From contig CAZTDR010000018.1 of the NCBI GenBank assembly GCA_964612855.1, positions 1 to 40,319 on the forward strand: DNA of 40,319 nucleotides, given 5' to 3'. Source of the stretch: DATIJJ01 sp964612855. GTDB lineage: Bacteria > Pseudomonadota > Gammaproteobacteria > DSM-16500. Under the pieces are notes generated by a model. That model was not told the DNA's origin and ran no database searches. It saw only the letters and a program-made list of their open reading frames with translations. A program made the position numbers and the translations under genes. Shown here one piece after another: positions 30,841 to 38,298 of this stretch. Positions within the stretch are counted from its first letter, which is position 1; each line of letters starts with the position of its first letter.

Positions 30841-30905
30841 CAGGGTAGGGAATTTAACCCTCTCCGCCAGCGGTGGGTCACTAGCATGCAACGTACACCA
30901 CCCTG
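30841..30905 (-). tRNA. tRNA-like element, truncated and degenerate
   Basis: 65 bases. The ends pair as an acceptor stem (CAGGGTG with TACCCTG). A TTAAATT loop in a CAGGG-like T arm (GAGGG/CCCT) follows. D and anticodon arms cannot be folded normally; a CCGC/GCGG stem lies in the middle. It abuts the tRNA-Met gene with 4 bases between. Probably a decaying tRNA or a tRNA mimic. Confidence 0.38.
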
Positions 30906-30909
30906 AAAC

Positions 30910-30985
30910 TGGATGCAGGACAGGGAATCGAACCCTGTAACTTATGGCTTATGAGACCATCGTGCAACCGGTACACTTTCCTGCA
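30910..30985 (-). tRNA. tRNA with CAT anticodon (Met or lysidine-type Ile)
   Basis: 76 bases including an encoded CCA. Acceptor TGCAGGA/TCCTGCA (7 bp); D arm GTGT/GCAC with GG in the loop; anticodon arm ATGGT-CTCATAA-GCCAT, anticodon CAT with T33 and A37; T arm CAGGG-TTCGATT-CCCTG. All arms fold normally. CAT could mean elongator Met or Ile(AUA); the identity cannot be settled by eye. Confidence 0.85.
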
Positions 30986-30995
30986 ATAAATTAAT

Positions 30996-31066
30996 GATAA
31001 CGACAGGATTCGAACCCGCATCACCCTAACAAAGTCACAGGGCTTTACCGATTAAGCTACGTTATC
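30996..31066 (-). tRNA. tRNA gene with abnormal 9-base anticodon loop
   Basis: 71 bases. Acceptor GATAACG/CGTTATC (7 bp) and D arm GCTT/AAGC with GG are normal, and the T loop TTCGAAT is canonical. The anticodon stem can only pair as CCCTG/TAGGG, leaving a 9-base loop TGACTTTGT. No register gives T33, an anticodon and a purine at 37, so the identity is undetermined. CCA is not encoded. Confidence 0.65.
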
Positions 31067-31070
31067 AAGC

Positions 31071-31146
31071 TGGCGATAGCGGCAGGACTTGCACCTACGC
31101 TTGCCCACCACCTCCGATGGGGCTCTACTACCTGAGCTACGCTATC
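31071..31146 (-). tRNA. tRNA gene with abnormal 8-base anticodon loop
   Basis: 76 bases with encoded CCA. Acceptor GATAGCG/CGCTATC, D arm GCTC/GAGC and T stem GTAGG/CCTGC are perfect or near so. The T loop is TGCAAGT (position 55 altered). The anticodon stem pairs as CCCAT/GTGGG, giving an 8-base loop CGGAGGTG without T33. Decoding identity is undetermined. Confidence 0.66.
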
Positions 31147-31255
31147 AAATAAATCTGTAATAACAAGGCCACGAAAACGTCTTATAATGCATAAGCCTGG
31201 TTATTAGAGGTAATAATATCTCAAATTACCTACTTAATCAATGTTACCTACTTTT
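31147..31255. other. Spacer upstream of the tRNA cluster
   Basis: AT-rich 109 bases with direct repeats of TTACCTACTT (near 31227 and 31241). No promoter with good boxes is evident, so the tRNAs are probably processed from the leftward operon transcript. Confidence 0.45.
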
Positions 31256-31579
31256 TTATTTAACAATTTTCAAGTGAGTCTTTTTGTGTACCTCAATATC
31301 ATTTACAAGCTTGCCAAAATCAATTGATTTGGTTATCTCTTTACTAGCATTTGAAATTGCCTGCTTTACCAATAGCTCTATATTTTCAGGCTTAAACGCA
31401 TCTGGTGTACATGGGAGCGCAAATTCCTTGCCGCCGAATTCTGCTATAACCGCAAACCACCCCTCGTGGGTTCCTTGTTTCTTTACAGCTATCCTTATGT
31501 TTATTTTTTGCATTTCAACAATTTCAAAGCTGTCAACATTTACGCTCATATTGAGTGGGGTTTTTAATATTATCGTCAT
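31256..31579 (-). CDS. Hypothetical protein, 107 aa
   Basis: TAAGGTGAAAAA precedes the ATG. A beta-rich N-terminal half (MTIILKTPLNMSVNVDSFEI ... KINIRIAVKK) is followed by GWFAVIAEFGGKEFALPCTP and a helical C-terminus. No family recognised. Last protein gene before the tRNA cluster. Confidence 0.65.
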   Translation of the reverse strand: MTIILKTPLNMSVNVDSFEIVEMQKINIRIAVKKQGTHEGWFAVIAEFGGKEFALPCTPDAFKPENIELLVKQAISNASKEITKSIDFGKLVNDIEVHKKTHLKIVK

Positions 31580-31604
31580 TTTTTCACCTTATTTTTATAA
31601 AAAA

Positions 31605-31994
31605 TTATAGCAACCTTAACGGATTTATATATGATTTATAATACTCAATTGCGTCATCGCAATCCGCAGCATCTTTATCTGATAGATTCTTAACATCAAT
31701 TATTTTGGCTGGTTTAATTAAATCGCTATTTAATGCGCTAATTATAATTTTGTGATATTTTTCATCATACCCACCACCGCAGAAGCCATTAACCTCTATT
31801 CCAAGGTTATGAAATATACATTTTGATATGATGTAATCAAAGTTTTCAACCCAAACCCCAGTAGGAATATTAACAATTTTCATTGATTTTTTATTCTCAC
31901 CATAATCATTGATAAATTCATCTATGATAACCTCCATCGCCTCCTTAAGCTTTTGGTTGATTGATTCAAATTCATGGAGTTCATTTAATTTCAT
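31605..31994 (-). CDS. Hypothetical protein, 129 aa
   Basis: Mixed alpha/beta protein. Helical start (MKLNELHEFESINQKLKEAM), middle GIEVNGFCGGGYDEKYHKII with a Gly-rich turn, and a C-terminal acidic helix. GGAAGGTGAATA upstream; start and stop overlap the neighbouring gene by 1 base. No family recognised. Confidence 0.65.
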   Translation of the reverse strand: MKLNELHEFESINQKLKEAMEVIIDEFINDYGENKKSMKIVNIPTGVWVENFDYIISKCIFHNLGIEVNGFCGGGYDEKYHKIIISALNSDLIKPAKIIDVKNLSDKDAADCDDAIEYYKSYINPLRLL

Positions 31995-32326
31995 TATTCA
32001 CCTTCCTTTGTTTCTTTCTTCAAATACTCAATTACAACCTTGGGTAGCTGCTTGATTTGGTTATTTGTGGTTACGTAGTTTGCGACGTACATTTTAACCA
32101 TTGTAGTTTGATCGGGAAGAAGGCTTGACAGCATTGCGCTTATGACAAAAACCGCTATGAATATCCCCGTTTGTTTTTTACGTTCAACGATAAAATCTTT
32201 AAAAATTTCACCACCAATTAAAAAGAAACCAATAAAAGCTATTGCCTGAATTATCGCGATAAATGTAAAAAATCCACTAAAACTTGGGATAACCGAAAAC
32301 AACAAATACAATTTAAAAATGCTCAT
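31994..32326 (-). CDS. Membrane protein, 110 aa
   Basis: Hydrophobic segments at about residues 4-40 (probably two helices: LYLLFSVIPSFSGFFTFIAI and onward) and 53-70 (GIFIAVFVISAMLSSLL), then a soluble C-terminus (PKVVIEYLKKETKEGE). GGAGGGGTTAA upstream. Function unknown. Confidence 0.66.
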   Translation of the reverse strand: MSIFKLYLLFSVIPSFSGFFTFIAIIQAIAFIGFFLIGGEIFKDFIVERKKQTGIFIAVFVISAMLSSLLPDQTTMVKMYVANYVTTNNQIKQLPKVVIEYLKKETKEGE

Positions 32327-32484
32327 TTAACCCCTCCATCCAAATCATTATTTACCGCATTACTAGCCATTAGCTCTTTCCTCAAAATACACTCACCACA
32401 TTCCTCATCTACGGTTGAAAATTCAACAACCAAACTGTTATTTACTCCAGTAAAATATTCACATCCGCACGCAAATGTTATCAT
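32323..32484 (-). CDS. Cysteine-rich mini-protein, 53 aa
   Basis: Short gene; AGAGGATTGAAAA precedes the ATG at 32484. It overlaps both neighbours by 4 bases. FACGCEYFTG and DEECGECILRKELM supply four cysteines (CxC and CxxC), a likely zinc site. Confidence 0.62.
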   Translation of the reverse strand: MITFACGCEYFTGVNNSLVVEFSTVDEECGECILRKELMASNAVNNDLDGGVK

Positions 32485-32825
32485 TTTTCAATCCTCTTAA
32501 TTTCATCCTCAATATACCAAATTGCTTTCTTCAAATCTTCAACAGGGCTTGGATGTTTTAGGCCAGCCCTAAAGAGATACTTTATAGCATTACCAATGGC
32601 AAAGTTGTGGTGTCGCGTTATCGTTATGCATTCTACGCCACTAGGGTGAGATGTATAATGCTTTGGGTGGTTGACGCTGTCGTTATTTTCACCGCAATCA
32701 ACCGCTTTAATGGTGTTAATTTGTTCTATTTTTAGCGGTTTAATTGGCAATTTCGAACACCTACCACACCAAGCATATAAAACACCAGGAACGTTTTTTT
32801 TATCACATTCACAAAACGCTCTCAT
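32481..32825 (-). CDS. DUF3310 domain protein
   Basis: 114 residues. An N-terminal metal-like segment (FCECDKK ... WCGRC) precedes a complete DUF3310 domain: VNHPKHYTSHPSGVECITIT, GNAIKYLFRAGLK and EDLKKAIWYIEDEI (residues about 51-112). The family includes T7 gp1.7, linked to nucleotide metabolism, and is often labelled nucleotide kinase. Function here is inferred from the family. Confidence 0.85.
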   Translation of the reverse strand: MRAFCECDKKNVPGVLYAWCGRCSKLPIKPLKIEQINTIKAVDCGENNDSVNHPKHYTSHPSGVECITITRHHNFAIGNAIKYLFRAGLKHPSPVEDLKKAIWYIEDEIKRIEK

Positions 32826-33728
32826 CTACAACCCCTTAAGCGTTTTAAACATAAACAGGAGACTGTCCTTCCCTATGTCTGATATGGCTTTCCTTGCGTC
32901 TTCTGTTGAATTAAAAACCGGCGATAAATGGTCTGCCTTAGAAGTGCTCCCGTGGTAATCTTCAGTTATTAGCCCTTGAATTACCTCACCGCCAAGGCAG
33001 GTTATAACATGCTGCCGTTCTCCGTGCACAGCTCTTGCAACAAGCGGATGCTTAAGCAGCTCGATGTAAATCTTTAAAGCTTTTTCTATTTCAAATTTTT
33101 TACATGAAACAGAAATTTCTTGATTTTCTTCAAGCCCCAACCCATTTTTAACTGGTTCTATTTTTATTGGGGTTTTTGAGAATTTTTTATCCCTAATTTT
33201 ATTTATATCTACCGAACTACCATTAACACGGAAATGCGGAATATCACTTCCAAAGGCATACGCAAAATTACCTAACTTTTGGTTGTCCTCAATAAAAAAT
33301 ACGTTGCCCCCATTTTTAAGCAGCCAAGCCACAGCCTCATCAAAACTCATTAACTCTTCAGTCATTTTAGGTTCCTCAATTTTAAATGGACATAGTTTTT
33401 TCATGAAATTATCAATGCAGTTTTTCATAACGTTATCTTTTTTGCCAGAAGTACACATACATTTAAGGCAAGTATAAGACTTCCCCTCAATGCCAAATAT
33501 CTTAAATGATGATTCTTTGTAGCTTTTTTCACACTCAGGGATTGAATCTATTTTGTATTTTACATCGTTATTCATGCGATTAGATGCGTGAAGCCACGTG
33601 CCATAAAATAAAAACTCATATTTTCCATTATTGAATCTAAGTCTTGTGCAGTAATTTGTTTTAACAATTGCGCCACGCTGCATACAGATATCCGCCTGCT
33701 CCCAAGTCAAATTATATTCATCACTCAT
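32826..33728 (-). CDS. Multidomain hypothetical protein, 300 aa
   Basis: N-terminal domain (1-75) with helix-plus-strand order (YNLTWEQADICMQRGAIVKT ... GTWLHASNR). A cysteine cluster follows (CLKCMCTS ... CIDNFMKKLC, about 83-113), then a second module beginning MSFDEAVAWLLKNGGNVFFI (about 126-145). Both modules have the F/W-x-x-A-x-x-x-x-x-x-G-hydrophobic opening of DUF2829-like proteins but lack its R-x-x-W. The C-terminal 90 residues are separate (ALKIYIELLKHPLVARAVHG). Function unknown. Confidence 0.62.
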   Translation of the reverse strand: MSDEYNLTWEQADICMQRGAIVKTNYCTRLRFNNGKYEFLFYGTWLHASNRMNNDVKYKIDSIPECEKSYKESSFKIFGIEGKSYTCLKCMCTSGKKDNVMKNCIDNFMKKLCPFKIEEPKMTEELMSFDEAVAWLLKNGGNVFFIEDNQKLGNFAYAFGSDIPHFRVNGSSVDINKIRDKKFSKTPIKIEPVKNGLGLEENQEISVSCKKFEIEKALKIYIELLKHPLVARAVHGERQHVITCLGGEVIQGLITEDYHGSTSKADHLSPVFNSTEDARKAISDIGKDSLLFMFKTLKGL

Positions 33729-34119
33729 CTTGAAACTTCTCCTGCTCTGATAAATGCTTAAGATTCATGACAATAAGGCCATCAATTAAAATGGGCCTAA
33801 TGCTTTCTTTTACGTTAATCTTGCTAACCCCGATTGTCTTAAGTGCGTTCCGTATCTGTATTTTAACCTGACTACCATTAAACGCAGATTTTCTTATTGA
33901 TGAATCTTTTTCGCCAACGATATCCTTTAAAAACTTAATACCGATACATGAATTATCCCTGTCAATATAAATCATGAAATATTTTTCAAAACTTATATTC
34001 ATCTCAGTAGATACTCTATGCGGTATAGAGACGCTACCATCTTTATGCAAAATAACCAATGCATCTTTTTCTGACTTTAGCTCTCTGTGAATTATTGGCC
34101 TGTAAATTTCGAAACCCAT
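33721..34119 (-). CDS. Hypothetical protein, 132 aa
   Basis: AAAAGGAGAAAGCATT precedes the ATG. Alternating beta/alpha pattern with a Lys-rich body (MGFEIYRPIIHRELKSEKDA). The stretch LVILHKDGSVSIPHRV resembles small phage proteins with a beta-hairpin start. No family recognised. Confidence 0.65.
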   Translation of the reverse strand: MGFEIYRPIIHRELKSEKDALVILHKDGSVSIPHRVSTEMNISFEKYFMIYIDRDNSCIGIKFLKDIVGEKDSSIRKSAFNGSQVKIQIRNALKTIGVSKINVKESIRPILIDGLIVMNLKHLSEQEKFQDE

Positions 34120-34140
34120 AATGCTTTCTCCTTTTTAAAA

Positions 34141-34341
34141 TTAATCACATTCATTGCTATAAACGGGAGCTGCAACATATTGACCAACGGCAACGCAGGA
34201 AACTATGTGAGATTTGCATTTCTTTTCAGCTACTATATGGTCATTTTTTCTTTTTGGAAAAAAAGAAACAGAAAATGACGCAAAGAGAACGATGCCGAGT
34301 AAAATGCATGGAATTGTTGTAATTAAAAGCTCTTTATTCAT
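34141..34341 (-). CDS. Single-TM protein, 66 aa
   Basis: N-terminal membrane helix (about 5-28, LLITTIPCILLGIVLFASFS), then a basic and cysteine-containing tail (KRKNDHIVAEKKCKSHIVSC). Probably inner-membrane with a periplasmic or cytoplasmic tail. Overlaps the upstream stop by 8 bases. Confidence 0.62.
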   Translation of the reverse strand: MNKELLITTIPCILLGIVLFASFSVSFFPKRKNDHIVAEKKCKSHIVSCVAVGQYVAAPVYSNECD

Positions 34342-34606
34342 CTTGCCCGTTTACCTCATCAATCAAATTATAGTTAATCACATCATTATACTTAATAGCC
34401 ATCATGGGATAGTAACCTCCCTGTTCTTTAACAAAGCACCCCGTGAATGGCTGATACTTAAAATCTACACCCATTATCTTTGCAGATTGATAACAGGAGT
34501 TTGCATTGTAAATTTCAGTTATGACACATGCGCCAGCTGTAAAAAACAGCACGACGAACGTAACTTGTATTATGATATCGAAGGGTGAATAGAGTTGTTT
34601 CTTCAT
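34334..34606 (-). CDS. Single-TM protein, 90 aa
   Basis: GAGGTTTAA precedes the ATG. Membrane helix at about residues 10-32 (IIIQVTFVVLFFTAGACVIT), followed by a soluble domain with two cysteines (NSCYQSAKIM ... FTGCFVKEQG). The arrangement is like that of the next gene, so the two may act together. Function unknown. Confidence 0.62.
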   Translation of the reverse strand: MKKQLYSPFDIIIQVTFVVLFFTAGACVITEIYNANSCYQSAKIMGVDFKYQPFTGCFVKEQGGYYPMMAIKYNDVINYNLIDEVNGQDE

Positions 34607-34852
34607 TTAAACCTCTTCAAATGATATGTCTAATACATTGCCATTTTTACCTGCATTATATGCGGCCTCTATTACCGATAGATAGCTAGATGGCGGCACA
34701 AGATCTCTTCTAAAAAATGCATCTTCTGGTGAATCTGAAAATTCTCGCTGATAGATAGAATAGTTATTTCCATCATCGTGCGTTACTTTCATTTCCTCAC
34801 TCCCACCTTCACCATATTCATCTGCTTCTTGGGTTTTTATAACAATTTTCAT
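34607..34852 (-). CDS. Acidic hypothetical protein, 81 aa
   Basis: Acidic N-terminal half (QEADEYGEGGSEEMKVTHDD) then a helical C-terminus (SYLSVIEAAYNAGKNGNVLD). GGGAGATTGTTAA upstream. No family recognised; strongly negative charge allows DNA-mimic speculation only. Confidence 0.63.
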   Translation of the reverse strand: MKIVIKTQEADEYGEGGSEEMKVTHDDGNNYSIYQREFSDSPEDAFFRRDLVPPSSYLSVIEAAYNAGKNGNVLDISFEEV

Positions 34853-35445
34853 TTAACAATCTCCCATTTTCCTGTCAGATTAAAATTTTCAAAAGCCACT
34901 GCGCGGTCAGCATCATTCCATTTGCCACCCTCATAATAAACACAAGAAAACTCACCATTCTCAAATTTAAATTTTCTGTGCTTCATATATTCAGCATTTG
35001 GAATTGATTTAACAACATAACCCTGTTTCATCTTCTCCATGGCTTGGAAAAAATCCATATAGCGCATATCGAATAGTTGTTTTGCCAGTCTGGTTGTCTC
35101 ATCTTTAACGTATTCTATATTTCTATATACATCGTCATAATTTGGATATATTTTATTTGTGTACGGCACTATATCGCCGGAGTGGGCGCAATCAAACCCA
35201 ACCTCGTATTTTTCATTTTCTCGAAAATCTGAAAATGTCAACCCGCCATGAACTGATACTCCTTCAATATCGTCATAACTTACACCATGCAGGTGGTGTG
35301 ATTCTGGGATTACAACATACCCGCAAAGATGCCCCATCTTTGGTGTTCTTATAATTTCGCACTCATATCCACTATATTCATCAACCCAATTTAATTTGTC
35401 TGGTTCGTTATCCCACTCGCCAGAACCCCAATTTTCGTTTTTCAT
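34849..35445 (-). CDS. Two-domain hypothetical protein, C-terminal DUF2829-like module
   Basis: 198 residues. The N-terminal part (about 1-120) has the segment MGHLCGYVVIPESHHLHGVS, followed by a region rich in Tyr and acids; similar segments occur in unnamed phage proteins. The C-terminal 75 residues, MDFFQAMEKMKQGYVVKSIP ... LTGKWEIVK, repeat the helix-G-x-x-V-K ... W plan of Tad2/DUF2829-like proteins. Both functions are unproven. Confidence 0.65.
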   Translation of the reverse strand: MKNENWGSGEWDNEPDKLNWVDEYSGYECEIIRTPKMGHLCGYVVIPESHHLHGVSYDDIEGVSVHGGLTFSDFRENEKYEVGFDCAHSGDIVPYTNKIYPNYDDVYRNIEYVKDETTRLAKQLFDMRYMDFFQAMEKMKQGYVVKSIPNAEYMKHRKFKFENGEFSCVYYEGGKWNDADRAVAFENFNLTGKWEIVK

Positions 35446-35458
35446 TTAATTTCCTTAT

Positions 35459-35932
35459 TTAAAATGGAATGTCAATGTCGTCTTTAAATTCAGGTTGGTC
35501 AGGCACACCCAACTTTTCCTGCCTTTCACTTTTTATATATTCACGAACCTCTTTACCTTCTTTTTCAATACCATCTTTGTTGAGGTATTTTTTATTCTGA
35601 AGAAACACAAGGCCGCGTCTATTTTTACTCATAATCCTAGCAACATTAATGTCACCAGCTGTGTAGGCTTCTTCCAGCCCAATAGACTGCATGAATCGCT
35701 TGACTTTAAGTATTGCATAGCCGTTATTGCTTTCTGTTAGCAACCAATCCCTAAGTTTGAAAGATTCACCTAGAGCGGGTAGCTCTATACTAATTTCTAT
35801 CATAGGTTGCCCAGTTTTCTGGCTTGCAGCATCTACCGCATACTCTAATATAAATTCCGTTGGCTTGGTAACGTCAAATTTTTGACTATCAATCAATTGC
35901 TGTATTTCTTCATCAGTCATTGGTCTTGGCAT
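35459..35932 (-). CDS. SSB-like single-stranded DNA-binding protein (DUF669-type)
   Basis: 157 residues from ATG 35932 (GGAGAGTGAAG upstream). Beta-rich core (EFILEYAVDAASQKTGQPMI EIS..., RIMSKNRRGLVFLQNKKYL) like phage DUF669 proteins of recombination modules. The tail ends DDIDIPF, almost the same as the DDDIPF tip of bacterial SSB that recruits repair proteins. Together with the annealing protein and exonuclease homologue upstream it forms a recombination operon. Confidence 0.72.
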   Translation of the reverse strand: MPRPMTDEEIQQLIDSQKFDVTKPTEFILEYAVDAASQKTGQPMIEISIELPALGESFKLRDWLLTESNNGYAILKVKRFMQSIGLEEAYTAGDINVARIMSKNRRGLVFLQNKKYLNKDGIEKEGKEVREYIKSERQEKLGVPDQPEFKDDIDIPF

Positions 35933-36677
35933 CTTCACTCTCCAGTTGGTTTCTAATTTCTAACGCTTTCAATTTCATTTTTTCATTCGCGGCAGATATT
36001 ATCTTATTTGCGAATTCTTCACTAATTAAATCTATTGTTTCTACACCCTCAGATTCTAGCCATTTTTTTATGGTATCTTCGCTTACACTTAATAGCTCAA
36101 TTATTTCAGCTAACTTAAATAACGTTTCTTCCGTGGCTTTCTGTTTTTCAATTTTCGGCACTTCTTTTACTGGTTCAGTTGGCGTTATGTCGCGCTCATT
36201 CGCGGTAAAGCTTTCAACTTCTTCTGGCGTATATAAGCCACAAAGCACCTTGGGAAATGTTGTCCTTACTGTTTCAGAGACCAATCTAGATCTCAACATT
36301 GCTCTTGGGTATTTTTGCCAGCCGCTATCTTTTTTTGTTAATCCAGCCCTTTCAGCATCTGAAATTGTCCAGCTTAATCTAACCGTGCTACCGGAAGGGT
36401 GACTAAATGTCGCATCTGCAAGCTCGTGCGTCAATGCATGCCATTCTATTTTGCCGCCAGACTCTTGAAATCTGGCAAGGATAACATCCGCCCTAAGCGA
36501 CGCAATATTATTGATGATATGATAATCTCTGGCTGCAATCGCGGGATGCCTCCCCTCAGCCTGGGAAATAATCATCAGAGCTAGCATCTGATTTGGGTTT
36601 TTAATACCAAATAGGCCAGACTGAGAAAGGCATGCCGCCATTTCTTTCATTTCTTCTAACTTAACTAAGTTTGACAT
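35913..36677 (-). CDS. RecT-like single-strand annealing / recombination protein
   Basis: 254 residues. N-terminal NPNQMLALMIISQAEGRHPA then ARDYHIINNIASLRADVILA, SGWQKYPRAMLRSRLVSETV and VLCGLYTPEEV are landmarks of phage RecT-type annealing proteins of this group. The C-terminal 90 residues are helical and probably regulatory. It would anneal ssDNA during recombination-dependent replication. The assignment is strengthened by the YqaJ-like and SSB-like neighbours. Confidence 0.72.
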   Translation of the reverse strand: MSNLVKLEEMKEMAACLSQSGLFGIKNPNQMLALMIISQAEGRHPAIAARDYHIINNIASLRADVILARFQESGGKIEWHALTHELADATFSHPSGSTVRLSWTISDAERAGLTKKDSGWQKYPRAMLRSRLVSETVRTTFPKVLCGLYTPEEVESFTANERDITPTEPVKEVPKIEKQKATEETLFKLAEIIELLSVSEDTIKKWLESEGVETIDLISEEFANKIISAANEKMKLKALEIRNQLESEDAKTND

Positions 36678-36678
36678 A

Positions 36679-37578
36679 TTATAAAATCCTTAATGTAGTG
36701 TAAGTTACCGGCTTCACTGTGTATCCAGGTCTATTTATCGTGCTTATCCTTATCAATTTTTCATTGTCATAAGTAATTACCCCATTATCCCCTGAAAACT
36801 TCCTAATTTTAAGCTCAAACTCTTCCTCATACTTTTTAAAGTCTCGCACAGTAGCTTCAATTCCTTTGCGCTCAGCTTGAATTTCTTTTAACCGCTCAAT
36901 GGTATCCAATATCTCGCTATTGGCCTCAATTTCAGAGCCATTAACCCTTGGATAAGCAACTTTAAAGTCTTGTAGGGTGGTTATTTCCGGCATTATATCT
37001 GGCTTTACGTTGCCTTCCCAAAACTCAACCGCAGTAACAGCAATCTTTGAGGAAATTTCGTCATCGCGCGTACATCGAAGAATCACCCTGGATGTTGCTG
37101 AGAACATAACGATAACGTCCACATGCTCAACACCAGTGAGTATCATAATGTAATTTGCCTTAACCTTTAATGAAGTTGGCATAAATGAATCAAGCTCAAC
37201 ACTACTATAAAGAGACCGATTATCCATTGTTGTCACTTTCGTGATGCAGGCAAACTTTTGGTCTTTAGAGAGAAAATCTACTTTAGCTGACAAGAAGGGT
37301 GTGGCGGAATTTTCAACCAAAACATCCCGGTAACCCTCAGCTTCCATTTTTTCACAATACCAGTCAATTAACGGTGTTTTAGCAGATGAGGCTATTTTTT
37401 GAGCTATGTCAAAGTCCTGTTTTATACCCCGGGCTTTTTCATTAAATACACTCACCGCTGTTCGATACTTCGACAGCCCCATGATTGCGCCGATATCATT
37501 AATACCCAGATAGCTTGTAATCGGCTTTTTCTCGTTGAGCAGATAATTGCCATTGTTTAAAATAAGTCTATTATCCAT
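36679..37578 (-). CDS. YqaJ/lambda-exonuclease-like protein, catalytic residues altered
   Basis: 299 residues. The fold signature is clear: YLGINDIGAIMGLSKYRTAV (20-39), PFLSAKVDFLSKD (about 92-104), and the helix that normally reads QVQxxMxVTG, here VKANYIMILTGVE. The metal Asp (AKVD) is kept. The next acid-x-Lys motif is I-T-K instead of E-x-K, the upstream GxxLE motif is TPLIDW, and the final Gln is replaced. Either a non-cleaving recombination partner or a divergent active site. CAAGGAG precedes the start. Confidence 0.7.
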   Translation of the reverse strand: MDNRLILNNGNYLLNEKKPITSYLGINDIGAIMGLSKYRTAVSVFNEKARGIKQDFDIAQKIASSAKTPLIDWYCEKMEAEGYRDVLVENSATPFLSAKVDFLSKDQKFACITKVTTMDNRSLYSSVELDSFMPTSLKVKANYIMILTGVEHVDVIVMFSATSRVILRCTRDDEISSKIAVTAVEFWEGNVKPDIMPEITTLQDFKVAYPRVNGSEIEANSEILDTIERLKEIQAERKGIEATVRDFKKYEEEFELKIRKFSGDNGVITYDNEKLIRISTINRPGYTVKPVTYTTLRIL

Positions 37579-37612
37579 TTCAGTCTCCTTGTTTTAACCA
37601 CTTAACGAGATA

Positions 37613-37640
37613 ATTATATCACGTATTATCTAGTTGTCAA
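37613..37640 (-). promoter_or_regulatory. Promoter of the leftward recombination operon
   Basis: Minus strand TTGACA (37640-37635), a 16-base spacer, and TATAAT (37618-37613). It lies between the HTH gene and the exonuclease homologue. Arms AGATAAT/ATTATCT (37608-37631) flank the -10 box, a second possible regulatory site. Confidence 0.82.
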
Positions 37641-37646
37641 CAACTA
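37631..37646. promoter_or_regulatory. Operator palindrome over the leftward -35 box
   Basis: TAGTTGTCAACAACTA has perfect 7-bp arms around a two-base centre and covers the -35 box. The core, TTGTTGACAA on the minus strand, is the same as at 38287-38298. Confidence 0.65.
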
Positions 37647-38198
37647 TTTTAATGATTTTAAATATCTTATATCTTTTACCCATTTCGATGGTTTGCTAGC
37701 AAAAATAGCAGACAACATCTTAGCGGCTCTTTGTATTTTTTCTTCGGAATCAATGATATTTATATCGTTGATATAACCTAGCAATTCTTGGCTTAAGCAA
37801 GTGTCGTAAATTTCATCAGAACTCATTTCGCTAATATTAACTTTTGTCAACATGTGATCTCGCGCTATAAGTTCTCTGAGGCTTGAAAATAGATTGCTTT
37901 CCTTATATTCCTTTGAAAAATTTCTTTTCATTAGCAATTGCTTGTCAACGCCAGAAATTTGTGCCATAAATTCAGCTCGGGAGTCTGGTATAAGGATGTA
38001 ATTCAATCTCCATAGATAAATATTCTGTGGTGCTATATCCATCTTTATGGCTGCTTTTCGTATAGAGCCGCAAAATCTTATGAATTTCTCCAGCTCATTG
38101 AGCGACTCAGGGGAGTTTACATATTTCTTTTTTCTAATTTTTTGCTTTCGTTTTTTATATTTTCTTTTTGGTTTTATGTTTTCTTCCACGTTTTCCAT
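37644..38198 (-). CDS. HTH regulator (YdaS/Cro-like), candidate early repressor
   Basis: 184 residues. A very basic N-terminus (KPKRKYKKRKQKIRKKKYV) is followed by a helix-turn-helix, ELEKFIRFCGSIRKAAIKMD IAPQNIYLWR (about 35-65), similar to YdaS/Cro-like regulators that read GxxxxAAxxLGVxxxxxxxW. The rest is helical, with no peptidase motif for SOS cleavage. It is divergent from the replication gene and upstream of the recombination genes, the place for a switch protein. TTGGAGATAAC precedes its ATG. Confidence 0.7.
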   Translation of the reverse strand: MENVEENIKPKRKYKKRKQKIRKKKYVNSPESLNELEKFIRFCGSIRKAAIKMDIAPQNIYLWRLNYILIPDSRAEFMAQISGVDKQLLMKRNFSKEYKESNLFSSLRELIARDHMLTKVNISEMSSDEIYDTCLSQELLGYINDINIIDSEEKIQRAAKMLSAIFASKPSKWVKDIRYLKSLK

Positions 38199-38223
38199 GT
38201 TATCTCCAATTTGTTAGGATTTT

Positions 38224-38253
38224 ATTATATATGCCAAACAATCGCCATGTCAA
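38224..38253 (-). promoter_or_regulatory. Promoter of the HTH regulator gene
   Basis: Minus strand TTGACA (38253-38248), an 18-base spacer, TATAAT (38229-38224). It stands about 25 bases upstream of the start, divergent from the rightward early promoter. Confidence 0.78.
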
Positions 38254-38286
38254 CCATATTTATAAAATTTGTTGCAAATCAAATTA

Positions 38287-38298
38287 ATTGTTGACAAT
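38287..38298. promoter_or_regulatory. Operator palindrome over the rightward -35 box
   Basis: ATTGTTGACAAT has 5-bp arms with a TG centre and shares TTGTTGACAA with the site at 37631-37646. A similar TTGTTGCAAATC lies about 20 bases upstream, at 38269, giving a possible pair of sites. Confidence 0.6.

Noticed and set aside
37644..38198. CI-type repressor and lysogeny module
   Set aside because: The HTH protein has no self-cleavage domain and no integrase, excisionase or attachment site was seen anywhere in the complete map, so lysogeny is not supported.
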